From positions 1 through 64,000 of the forward strand of contig CACGAJ010000002.1 of NCBI GenBank assembly GCA_902570945.1: a DNA stretch of 64,000 nucleotides, given 5' to 3'. This document shows positions 10,059 through 20,500 of the stretch, one piece after another. Below the pieces are notes generated by a model, which saw nothing but the letters and a program-made list of their open reading frames with translations, was not told the DNA's origin and did not search any database. This DNA is from an uncultured Synechococcaceae cyanobacterium. GTDB lineage: Bacteria; Cyanobacteriota; Cyanobacteriia; PCC-6307; Cyanobiaceae. The first letter of the stretch is position 1, and each line of letters begins with the position of its first letter. Both the position numbers and the translations under genes were made by a program.

Positions 10059-11069
10059 TTAATTTCTATATAGATTTTTTAGCAATTGATACGCTTCATT
10101 TAATTTTCTCATTTGATCTGTTGATCCACCAGCATCTGGATGCGTCTCTAAGGCTATTGATTTATAGGCCTCCCTAATTTTACGGAAAGTATGAGCTGAT
10201 CCTGCGGATGTTGATAAATTCAATAATTTAAGTGCTCCATGTACTGTCATTGTTGAGTCAAGGGTTTCAAATGAATTTGATCTATTTTTTCGCTTAAATC
10301 TGCTTAAAAACCTTCTCATAAGTGTTGGTATTCTATTTATCAGATCTGATGTAGCAAAAGGGTCTTCTAAAACGCCAATCATTAATAAAACAATTTCAAG
10401 TGATGGATTTTTCTTTATCCAAAATGGGCATAAATCTGACATTAATTTATTGGCAGCACTCCACGTAAACGGTAGATTTTCTGTCCCATCAAGATTTGGC
10501 CATATATCCCTTTCAAACCAATCCATCGAAGCTTCTACTACATGATCATTAGGAACTGATCCATATAAGGTCTTCCAATGACTAATTAACTCAATTCGAC
10601 ATTTTATTAATTCAGTTTCTTTAATTGTATTAATTTGAATATCATTAATATTCTCCTTTAATTTTTCACTATTAATACTTCTTCTTAGATTCTTTACTTT
10701 TTTTTCAACAAAATTGGGAAGGCTTATGTTTGAGTTGGCTTTTTCATTATATTGATTGTTATTTGTAAATCTTTTATTCAAAGATATCTCCTTAATTTCA
10801 TTTTTTACGTCTGTTTTAATTAATACCAATGCAGTATCTTCATCAATATTTAAATTTTCATTATTATTCTTCTCGTTAAAGTCTATTTCTTGCTGTTGGT
10901 TCTTAGGTAGTAAATCATCTTCTTGAAGAAGTTCTTTAAGTATCTTTTCTATTACAGGTCCTCTTGCTCTAAATCCCCACTCCTTTCTTAATTGATCAAA
11001 CCTGGAAATTAGTTCCTCAGGTAAATCAATTGAAATTCTTTTTGTATTTGAATTTTCAGGTATATTCAA
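10059..11069 (-). CDS. Protein with N-terminal ribbon-helix-helix (CopG/Arc-like) segment and C-terminal J-domain
   Basis: KRISIDLPEELISRFDQLRKEWGFRARGPVIEKILKELL at N-terminus; FRKIREAYKSIALETHPDAGGSTDQMRKLNEAYQLLKNL (HPD motif) at C-terminus. Confidence 0.85.
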   Translation of the reverse strand: MNIPENSNTKRISIDLPEELISRFDQLRKEWGFRARGPVIEKILKELLQEDDLLPKNQQQEIDFNEKNNNENLNIDEDTALVLIKTDVKNEIKEISLNKRFTNNNQYNEKANSNISLPNFVEKKVKNLRRSINSEKLKENINDIQINTIKETELIKCRIELISHWKTLYGSVPNDHVVEASMDWFERDIWPNLDGTENLPFTWSAANKLMSDLCPFWIKKNPSLEIVLLMIGVLEDPFATSDLINRIPTLMRRFLSRFKRKNRSNSFETLDSTMTVHGALKLLNLSTSAGSAHTFRKIREAYKSIALETHPDAGGSTDQMRKLNEAYQLLKNLYRN

Positions 11070-11212
11070 TAATATTTTCTTTAATAGTATGGAATTTATT
11101 TAATTTTATTCAAAAAAAATTGAAAGTCCATACGGAATATTGTTTTTAAATTAAAATCAATTTATTTTTATGTCACAAGTCAATTAAGTATCTTTTTATA
11201 ATTAAAATAAAA

Positions 11213-11392
11213 ATGTTTAATTGTTATTTCAAGTCATCTAAAGAAAAAAAGAGTTTTTATCAGCATAAGAAATTAGAAATGCTCAATTATATTAAGGATT
11301 CACTTGAACGTAAAATCGCCTCCGTAACTGCATCTATAGAAGTTCTAGAAAGACAAATAAGCCGGGATAAGGAAGTTGAAGTAACTAGTTAG
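11213..11392 (+). CDS. Small ORF (59 aa) not in the supplied track
   Basis: ATG...TAG, MFNCYFKSSKEKKSFYQHKKLEMLNYIKDSLERKIASVTASIEVLERQISRDKEVEVTS; coiled-coil-like, fills an otherwise empty gap and ends 3 nt before the convergent gene. Confidence 0.55.
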   Translation: MFNCYFKSSKEKKSFYQHKKLEMLNYIKDSLERKIASVTASIEVLERQISRDKEVEVTS

Positions 11393-11395
11393 AAT

Positions 11396-12226
11396 TCAAA
11401 CAAAACTCTCTAGAAGTTTTTCAGGGCCAAATTTCTTTAAATAATTAATATTTGATTTTTCAGTTACTAATAGATATCCTGCAAAACCTAAACCGTTAAT
11501 ACTGAAACCATGAATATGATCATTTTTTCTCTTTACGATAGCGATCCATTTATTAGTTATTAAAATATTATAAGGATATTTCGGTTTCTTATCTCTAATA
11601 GGGTCCCCAAGTCCTAATTTCTTGCATAATTCTAAGTAAAATTCAAAAAGACATGATGGATTTTCTAAGAAATTAAAATTTGATACAATAATATTTTTTT
11701 TAAGCTTACTATCTAGATCTTGATATGAGTTCATCTCTAAAAACCACTTTTCTCTAGGGCATGATATCTCACCTTTAGATCTACGCAGAAGTTGAAAATG
11801 TCTGTGAGGTTGACTTGCACCCGCTATAGGAGAACTATTGAAAAACCATAATCCGCTAGTATCTTTATTAACTTGTTGGATCGCTCTCCAATCATTAATA
11901 TCTAACCACCCATTTTGAGGCTTCCATTCATTTGTAATAAGTAAAATATGACCTTTTTGTACAGGGTACTTATTTAATATTAGTTGATGATTATCCCCAA
12001 TTTTATCAATTTCTAGTATCTTTTCCCAAGGACAAAATGGATTTTGCTTAGGACCATAAATTTTTTTTTTATTAAATTTTGAAGTATCGAGTTTCCTAAT
12101 TATGAAGTCGTCTTTTTCATATAAATCTCTTGTAATAATAACAGTTTTGAGAGGATATAATGATTTATCATCAATTGATAATCGAGTTTGTTCTATTGCT
12201 TTTTTCCAATATATTTCTAAACTCAT
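11396..12226 (-). CDS. ATP adenylyltransferase / Ap4A phosphorylase (HIT-like)
   Basis: NPFCPWEK, NKYPVQKGHILLITNEW, GASQPHRHFQLL HIT-type motif. Confidence 0.85.
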   Translation of the reverse strand: MSLEIYWKKAIEQTRLSIDDKSLYPLKTVIITRDLYEKDDFIIRKLDTSKFNKKKIYGPKQNPFCPWEKILEIDKIGDNHQLILNKYPVQKGHILLITNEWKPQNGWLDINDWRAIQQVNKDTSGLWFFNSSPIAGASQPHRHFQLLRRSKGEISCPREKWFLEMNSYQDLDSKLKKNIIVSNFNFLENPSCLFEFYLELCKKLGLGDPIRDKKPKYPYNILITNKWIAIVKRKNDHIHGFSINGLGFAGYLLVTEKSNINYLKKFGPEKLLESFV

Positions 12227-12274
12227 TTAAAAAGAATTATCATAATCATTTTAAAAAAAAAAATAAACTTGTAA

Positions 12275-12658
12275 TTACTTTTTATTAAATTGATATTCTT
12301 TCAATTTTTCCAGAGGTACAGATTCTAAGACTACAATATTCGTTGATTCTAATATTACTTTTGGTGCAAGTCCGTCTAGTAATGCTTGCCTCCACCTATC
12401 AAGACAAATACACCAATGATCACCATCCTTTAGCCCAGGGAAGGAATAAATAGGCATGGGAGTTATTAAATCATTACCTTGTGATTTACTATATTTCAGG
12501 AAATTATCATCCATTACACAACATATGGAATGATTCCCTCCATCATTTTTGTCATAGTTACAAAATCCATCTCTGAACCACCCTGTCATAGGTGTGCAAC
12601 TACAAATCTCAATTTTTTCTCCAAGGACATTTAACTGATTTAGATTATTTATGGTCAT
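12275..12658 (-). CDS. DUF2237 family protein
   Basis: NVLGEKIEICSCTPMTGWFRDGFCNY... GDHWCICLDRWRQAL. Confidence 0.8.
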   Translation of the reverse strand: MTINNLNQLNVLGEKIEICSCTPMTGWFRDGFCNYDKNDGGNHSICCVMDDNFLKYSKSQGNDLITPMPIYSFPGLKDGDHWCICLDRWRQALLDGLAPKVILESTNIVVLESVPLEKLKEYQFNKK

Positions 12659-12757
12659 AGATTTTTTTAATAATAATAAAACACCAACATTTCTTTAAAA
12701 AAGGTTGACGAGTATGGGGGGTAAGGAGGTAATAATTCTAATAAGGTTTTTTTCATT

Positions 12758-12976
12758 ATGGATTGGGACTTTACTGAAAACATAGCATTTAAAGCTCTTT
12801 ATAAAGCTTTTAAAGATAGTGATGAAACTTCCGCATTAGAATTTTTATCTAGTGATGGTGCTTCATATTATCTTGAGTTAACACAGGATGCCGCGGGAGA
12901 GGGACTTGATCTGGGTGATAATGAAACAATGGAAGAACTACAGGAAGAAATTATTGAATATTTAGAAAACAACTAA
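12758..12976 (+). CDS. Small acidic hypothetical protein
   Basis: 72-aa ORF MDWDFTENIAFKALYKAFKD..., no recognised domain. Confidence 0.65.
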   Translation: MDWDFTENIAFKALYKAFKDSDETSALEFLSSDGASYYLELTQDAAGEGLDLGDNETMEELQEEIIEYLENN

Positions 12977-12985
12977 AAATTTAGC

Positions 12986-15900
12986 TTAAGCGCTGAAATA
13001 TTTAGCTTTTGAGTGTAGTGAAATGATAGCTGTAGTACTTTGTTCTGGATGAAGCTGTTCAGATTCATCCATGGTCAAGTTTATTCTTTTTGCATCCAAC
13101 AATGATAATTGTATGTTTGAATCAGATACTTTAGGACATGCAGGATATCCAAAAGAATATCTAGCTCCTCTATATTTTTGAGCAAGTATTTCTCTATTTT
13201 TGTCTGGTTCTTCAGTCGTAAACCCACATTCAATACGAATTAATGAATGTACATACTCAGCAAGAGCTTCTGCTAGTTGCACTGTAAGTCCATGGAATAG
13301 TAAATAATCGCTATATTTGTCTTCTTTAAATAATTTTTGAGAATATCTACTAGCAATATCACCCATTGTTACTGCCTGCATAGGAAATATATCTATTGGT
13401 TTATCATTTTTTAAATCACAATAGAAATCAGCTATGCAAAGATTATTCCCAGATTTTTGTCTGGGAAAATTGAATTGTGAAATTTTATTTAATGATTTAT
13501 CATCAAACAGAAAAATACTATTATCTTTTCTACCACATCTGAAATATCCATAAACTGCTTTGGGTGAAATAAGTTTTTTATCTATAATTGTCTCTAACCA
13601 TCTATCTAACAATGGTTTAGCAAATGAATCCAGATAGTTATTGTATTCATCTACGCTTTGGTTTTTTCCTTTTTTTATTTGCCATTGGCCGCTAAAAAGA
13701 GCTTTTTTATCTAAATAAAAAATTAACTTATTTAAATCAATATCAATGTCGTATAAGACTTTCGTCCCTAAAAAAGGAGCTTGAATTGGTTCTTCTTCAT
13801 TTACAAATTTAGATCTTATAAAATTTTCTTTTAAATTTAATTTGAAAGTCTCAGTAGGTATGGATATTGATTTATTAACCTCTTCAGAGTTAGTTTTTGA
13901 TGATGCTAAATTAATTTTTATACCCTCATTATTAATAAATCCCACTGTATTTGACCAATTACCCTTTTTTTTATTATCCATATATTCATTCATGAATTTA
14001 AGATCAGTGAACGCATCTTTTCCGTACAATATTTTCCCTTTATATATTTTGCTGCAGTCCTCATTTACAAATTTTGGCGTTAGCGCTGCACCTCCTAATA
14101 TGACTGGCACACTAATATCTTCATTGTTAAAAGCCTCTAAATTATCTTTCATAAATGCAGTAGACTTAACAAGTAATCCGCTCATAGCGATGCAGTCTGC
14201 ATTGTGCTTTTTTTGTGCATCTATAATTGCTGAAACATCTTGCTTTATTCCGAGATTTATTACGTCATAACCGTTATTTGTAAGTATTATGTCAACAAGA
14301 TTTTTTCCTATATCATGAACATCGCCTTTGACTGTTGCAATTAAGAGTTTTCCATTCGATATGTTTTCATCTACAGCTTCCATATATGGTTCTAAAATTG
14401 AAACAGCAAATTTCATTGTTTCAGCCGATTGAAGCACAAATGGCAATTGCATTTGACCTGAGCCAAATAAATCCCCTACAACTTTCATCCCATCTAGTAA
14501 AAAGGTATTAATTATTTCAAGAGGTTTATATTTTTTTAAAGCTTTATTTAATTGATCTTCTAAACCTATTTTTTCTCCATCAATAATATGATTTTTTAAA
14601 CTTTCTTCCAGAGTACAGTTTTTATTTTCTGAAGATGCTCTTTTGAAATCCTGAATAGATAAATCTTGAAATGCCTTTGTAAGTTCTACTAATGGATCAT
14701 AAGTGCAAATATCATCTTCAAATTCTCTTTTGTCATATATCAAATCTAAGCAAAGCTTTTTAGTTGCTTCAGAAATTTTTGATAATGGCAAAATTTTATT
14801 TGGTGCGATAATAGCTGAATCCAATCCTGCTTTAATGCATTCATCTAAAAATATTGAATTTAAATTAATTCTAGATAATGGTGATAGACCAAAACTTATG
14901 TTCGAAATCCCCAATATAATATGAATTTCTGGAAAATTTTCACGAATTCTTGATATGGCAGTAATTGTTTCTTTAGCGTTTAATCTATCTTCTTCTATAC
15001 CAGTAGATATTGGAAGTGCTAATGGATCAAAGAAGAGCTCATAATCTGATAAACCAAATTCTCTTGTTTTATTAATTGCTCGTTTAACAATTTTATATTT
15101 TTTATCTGCATTCCTTGCCATTCCATCTTCATCAATAGTTCCCACAACTAGTCCTGAACCATACCCCAAGGCTAAATTTAGAACTTGATTAAATCTATCA
15201 TCACCGTCTTCGTAATTAGTTGAATTTATAATACATTTACCGCCAGCTGTCTTTAATCCACTTTCCATTTTGTCAGCATCTGTAGAATCAATCATTAACG
15301 GCAAATTTATGTTGGTAACAAGTCTTGAAGTTATTTCTTTCATATCTTTCACACCGTCTCTACCCACATAATCAACATTCACATCTAGAACGTGTGCATT
15401 TTCTTTTTGTTGTTGCTTGGCAATTGAAACTAGACCATCCCAATCGTCATTATTTAGCAACTCCCTTACCTTTTTAGAACCGCTCGCATTTAATCTTTCT
15501 CCTACAATCAAAATTGAATTATCTTGTTTGTATGGCACAGAATTATATATTGATGATGCAGAAGGAATATATCCACTTGAATTGTTCTTACAATTTTTGT
15601 TAGTCCTTTCGTTATAAATAATTTCATCAATTATTGAAGATAGATATTTAATATGTTCAGGCGTAGTCCCACAACATCCACCAATTAATTGAACATCAAA
15701 GTCATATATAAAATTCATTAACTGCATTTTTAATTCTATTGGCTTTAATCTGTAGTGAGCTACACCTCCAATATTTTCAGGTAGACCTGCATTAGGAATA
15801 CAACTTATAGCGAAGGGGGAATTTTCAGACAAATATTTTATATGTTCCTTCATTTGTTCTGGACCAGTTGCACAATTAAGTCCAAGGATATCTATATTAA

Positions 15901-16552
15901 ATGGCTCTAAAATTGTTAATGCAGATGCGATATCAGATCCAACAAGCATAGTACCTGTTGTTTCCATTGTTATAGATACCATTATGGGGATATCTATATT
16001 TTTACTATCAAGTACTTCTTTTGATGCTATTAAGGCAGATTTGATTTGCAATACATCTTGACATGTTTCAATTAATAGAAGATCAACTCCACCATCTATA
16101 AGACCATATATCTGTTCTTTATATGATTTCTTTAATTCATCAAAATCTATATGTCCTAATGTGGGTAATTTAGTAGTTGGTCCAATTGAACCAGCAACAA
16201 ACCTTGGTTTATAAACTGTTGAGTATTTGATTGCAGCGTTTTTTGCTATTAATGCAGCATTTTTATTTATGACATATGCCTTATCCGCAATATCATATTC
16301 ATCAAGAACAATAGATGAGGCTCCAAAAGTATTAGTTTCAATAACATGACAACCTGCCTCTAAGAATGAATTATGAACCTTTTCAACTATTTTTGGTGAT
16401 GATAAAACAAGGTTTTCATTACAACCTTCTAATTCTTTTCCTCCAAAGTCAACTGCACTAAGATTTAAGTTCTGAAATGATGTTCCAGTACCTCCGTCAA
16501 AAATAATTAATGGCTTTTCTTCTCTATTAAGATAGGTTCTGAAAGATTCCAT
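12986..16552 (-). CDS. metH: Cobalamin-dependent methionine synthase
   Basis: Hcy-binding (FDGGTGTSFQ, GGCCGTTPEHI), pterin-binding, B12-binding (GDVHDIGKN) and activation domains. Confidence 0.97.
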   Translation of the reverse strand: MESFRTYLNREEKPLIIFDGGTGTSFQNLNLSAVDFGGKELEGCNENLVLSSPKIVEKVHNSFLEAGCHVIETNTFGASSIVLDEYDIADKAYVINKNAALIAKNAAIKYSTVYKPRFVAGSIGPTTKLPTLGHIDFDELKKSYKEQIYGLIDGGVDLLLIETCQDVLQIKSALIASKEVLDSKNIDIPIMVSITMETTGTMLVGSDIASALTILEPFNIDILGLNCATGPEQMKEHIKYLSENSPFAISCIPNAGLPENIGGVAHYRLKPIELKMQLMNFIYDFDVQLIGGCCGTTPEHIKYLSSIIDEIIYNERTNKNCKNNSSGYIPSASSIYNSVPYKQDNSILIVGERLNASGSKKVRELLNNDDWDGLVSIAKQQQKENAHVLDVNVDYVGRDGVKDMKEITSRLVTNINLPLMIDSTDADKMESGLKTAGGKCIINSTNYEDGDDRFNQVLNLALGYGSGLVVGTIDEDGMARNADKKYKIVKRAINKTREFGLSDYELFFDPLALPISTGIEEDRLNAKETITAISRIRENFPEIHIILGISNISFGLSPLSRINLNSIFLDECIKAGLDSAIIAPNKILPLSKISEATKKLCLDLIYDKREFEDDICTYDPLVELTKAFQDLSIQDFKRASSENKNCTLEESLKNHIIDGEKIGLEDQLNKALKKYKPLEIINTFLLDGMKVVGDLFGSGQMQLPFVLQSAETMKFAVSILEPYMEAVDENISNGKLLIATVKGDVHDIGKNLVDIILTNNGYDVINLGIKQDVSAIIDAQKKHNADCIAMSGLLVKSTAFMKDNLEAFNNEDISVPVILGGAALTPKFVNEDCSKIYKGKILYGKDAFTDLKFMNEYMDNKKKGNWSNTVGFINNEGIKINLASSKTNSEEVNKSISIPTETFKLNLKENFIRSKFVNEEEPIQAPFLGTKVLYDIDIDLNKLIFYLDKKALFSGQWQIKKGKNQSVDEYNNYLDSFAKPLLDRWLETIIDKKLISPKAVYGYFRCGRKDNSIFLFDDKSLNKISQFNFPRQKSGNNLCIADFYCDLKNDKPIDIFPMQAVTMGDIASRYSQKLFKEDKYSDYLLFHGLTVQLAEALAEYVHSLIRIECGFTTEEPDKNREILAQKYRGARYSFGYPACPKVSDSNIQLSLLDAKRINLTMDESEQLHPEQSTTAIISLHSKAKYFSA

Positions 16553-16570
16553 TTATTTTAAAAATCGTTT

Positions 16571-17488
16571 TTATATTGAAATTCTTGTTACCCAATTATC
16601 ATAGTCTTGAGAACGACCTTCTGTTATTTCTATAAGTTTATTTTTTAATTTATTCATTATTGGTCTTTCTTGATTTAATTCAGTTGATTCAATTTTTTTA
16701 ATTGGTGTAATTTTTGCTGCTGTACCAGTTAGAAAAACTTCATCCGCTATTAATAATTCTGTTTTATCAACAGGCCTTTCAATTACATTTATTCCAAATG
16801 ATTTAGCTAATTCAATTACGCTAGCTCTAGTAATCCCCTCAAGGATATCTTGATCAACACCAGGAGTTATTAAGTCTCCATTTCTTACAATAAATAAATT
16901 CATACCACTAGCTTCGCTTACCTTACCACTTGAATTTAATAGCAATGCTTCATCAAACCCGGATAAACTAGCCTCTGTTTTAGCTAATGAACTAGTAATA
17001 TAAGCTCCACTTATTTTTCCTCGCAATGGGAGTGATCTATCTTCTTGCCTCGTCCAACTACTCATCCTACAAGAAACACCATCTGGGGATAGATAGTCTC
17101 CTAGTTCAATACAATAAATAAAGAAATCTGTTTCAATATTGTGTAACCTCGGAGCTATACCTAAGTCGCTTGTATACACAAATGGTCTTATATAAATAGG
17201 GTTTTTTGGCTTGTTTCTTTTTATAACTTCTTCTAAGGCTTTAAAAATATATTCTTCAGAAATATCAGTTAAGAGTAATTTTGCACTTTGAGATAATCTT
17301 TTTATGTGTTTATCAGTTCTAAATAGAAGGAATTCTTCTTTGTTCGAAGGGTTAGGTATCGCCCTCATTCCTCCAAATGCAGCAGTACCATAATGTAGTG
17401 CATGAGTAGCTATTGATATTTTTGCCTCTTTAAACGGAATACATTTACCTTCGAACCAGGCGTATGGAAGAAATTCATGCATATTCAA
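16571..17488 (-). CDS. ilvE: Branched-chain amino acid aminotransferase
   Basis: YAWFEGKCIPFKEAKISIATHALHYGTAAFGGMRA; SEASGMNLFIVRNG. Confidence 0.93.
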   Translation of the reverse strand: MNMHEFLPYAWFEGKCIPFKEAKISIATHALHYGTAAFGGMRAIPNPSNKEEFLLFRTDKHIKRLSQSAKLLLTDISEEYIFKALEEVIKRNKPKNPIYIRPFVYTSDLGIAPRLHNIETDFFIYCIELGDYLSPDGVSCRMSSWTRQEDRSLPLRGKISGAYITSSLAKTEASLSGFDEALLLNSSGKVSEASGMNLFIVRNGDLITPGVDQDILEGITRASVIELAKSFGINVIERPVDKTELLIADEVFLTGTAAKITPIKKIESTELNQERPIMNKLKNKLIEITEGRSQDYDNWVTRISI

Positions 17489-17554
17489 TTTATTTAATTA
17501 AGGTAAACTTGTTTTATCCTACTTACTTATTCTAAACCTTATTTATATATAAAA

Positions 17555-20500
17555 ATGCACAGGATATTAAATATAGCTGGAAATGAAAAGAATAATGATG
17601 ATTTAATTGAGCAACCAGCGGCAGATTTTATTTTTATAACAAGTGTCCATGCTGATTTAAATCTTATATCAAAGTTATTGTTAGAAAAAGAATTTGCTTC
17701 ATTAAAAAATAACATAAGAGCTTTAGAAATTTCAAATTTAAGTTCTTCAGCTCAAATAGATAATTATTTATTAAAAACAATTAATTATGCAAAAGTTGTC
17801 GTACTAAGAATATTCGGAGATAAAGGTACATGGAACTATGGAATTGAACAACTTTTAAATTGGCAAGCAGTTGATAAAAAAAGGAAGTTAGTAATCTTAT
17901 CAGGTACCAAAGATCAGGAAGTTTCCTTATGTGAAATAAGTAGTATAGATAAAAATATTGCATTAAATATTTCTAGATTACTAAGATCTGGTGGACTAGA
18001 TAATTATAGAAAATTTCTTAATTGTTTAAATTATCTAGAGGTAGATGAAACTATAATCCCTGAGGAGCTTTTGAATATTACTTTTTATGCTGATCCTTAT
18101 TTACATGATTGGAAAGTTGAAAAAGGCGAAAAGATAGGAATCATATCCTATAAATCACTTTTTTTGGCTAATGAAATTGAAGTAAACGAAAAACTTAACT
18201 TGCAGTTAAGAAAATGCGGACTATCGCCTAAAACATTTTTTATTTCAACACTAAAAGATCAAATCATACAAAAGAAATTAATAGACATTTTTAAAAAAGA
18301 AGATATTAAACTAATAATTACCACAACTTCATTTTCTTCAACTCATATCAAAAATAATGATTTAATTGAAAATTCGACAAATATTTTTACTTCTCTAAAA
18401 ATTCCGATTTTGCAACTTCTTTCTTCTAATAGATCAAGAAAAAATTGGTTAAATTCATCCATTGGAATGAATTCATCTGATCTATTAATGCAAATAATTA
18501 TTCCCGAATTTGATGGAAGAATTACTACCTGTCCTTCAGCATTTAAAGAAATAATTTCTAATAAAAATACACTCTATAGTGAAATAACTAGTTACAAAGT
18601 TGATCAAGTAGGTATTGAATGGATTTCAAAATTTGCAACAAATTATTTGAAACTTCAAAAACTTAATAATTTTGATAAAAAAATTTGTTTAGTAATAAGT
18701 AATTATCCAGTAAAGAATGGAAGAATCGGCAATGGTGTTGGTCTTAATACACCATCTTCGATAATAAATATTCTTAACTGGTTAAAAGAAGAGGGTTATG
18801 ACCTTGGATCTTGTAATTATCCTCAAGATTCTTCGGAATTAATGTCAATACTTATAAAAACTAGAACTAATGATATTGAATCACAAAATAATAAACCTTT
18901 AGATTACTTACCACTTAATGAATATTTAAAATATTGGAATTATTTAGAACTTGAACCAAAAAATATTATTGTTAATCGTTGGGGCAAACCAGCTAATGCG
19001 ATAGATCTTGATAATGAAGGTTTCTCAATAAATGGTCTTAGATTTGGAAAAATAACATTACTGATTCAACCTCAACGAGGATATGATGCTTACACTGATA
19101 AAGATATTCATTCCCCTGATCTTCCCCCTCCTCATAGATATTTAGCTCAATATTTTTGGATAGAAAGAGTTTTCAATGCAAATGCAATATGCCATATTGG
19201 TAAACATGGGACTGTTGAATGGTTACCTGGTAAATCTATAGGTCTCAGCAATAAATGTTTCCCAAATATTATTTGCCCAGCTATACCTAATATATATCCC
19301 TTTATTGTAAATGATCCTGGCGAAGGCTCCCAGGCTAAAAGAAGAACTGCTGCCACAATTATTGATCATTTAACCCCTCCTTTGGATAGGTCAGAATTAT
19401 ATGGAAAATATTCAATTTTGGAAAATTATTTAGATGAATATTTTGAAGCAAAATTATTAAATTCTAATCGTATTGAAATTATTGAAAAATCCATTTTTGA
19501 ACTAATTAAAAAAGAATTTAGTGAAATTAAATTAAATAATAAAAATAATCAAATTGAAGAAATTGATTCTTTTCTTTGCACAATTAAAGAATCTCAAATT
19601 AGGACAGGTTTGCATGTTTTTGGCAATAGACAGAATGAAATTGATGAAATAAATTTATTCTTGTGTATTTCTAGAGTTCCAAATACTTTTCGAATTAGTG
19701 TTGTTCAATATATAGCAAAACATTTAAAACTAGATTTGGATCCTTGGACAAATAAATATGATCAAAAGTTAAGTGAAAAGGATAAAAAAATATTATTTAC
19801 TTTTTCCAACAAAAATATTTTAAACTTTAGAATGGCTATTGAGTTTTTGGAACAACAAGCAAAGTATTTAATATATTTGTTTTTTTACAAAAAGAAAATT
19901 AGTATAAAAAATCTAGAAATATATAAAAATCAGAAAATAATAGACTATTTTTTTAATGATAAAAAACATTATAAGTATTTTTTATTATTAAAAAATGAGA
20001 TACTATATCCAATCATTAATTCTTCATATAATGAGAAATTATCATTTATTAATTCTTTAAATGGACAATATGTAAAAAGTGGTCCTTCTGGAGCCCCTAC
20101 GAGAGGCAAAACTGAAGCTTTACCCACTGGTAAAAATTTCTTTTCAGTTGATTCGAGAGGACTTCCAACTGAATCAGCATGGAGTGTTGGTTGTCAATCC
20201 GCTTCTCAAATACTTGATTTATACAAACAAGACAATGGAGAAGATTTAAAAAATATAGCAATATCTGTATGGGCAACATCAACAATGAGAAATGGTGGGG
20301 AAGATATTTGTCAAATACTATATTTACTAGGAGTACAACCTATTTGGGATGGACCTTCAAGAAGAGTAATAGATTTAGAAACCATACCTTTATCTGTTCT
20401 CGAAAGACCAAGGGTTGATGTTACTTTAAGGATTTCGGGAATGTTTAGAGATGCATTCCCTCAGTTAGTTAAATTAACTTCTAAAGCAATAAATCTTGTT

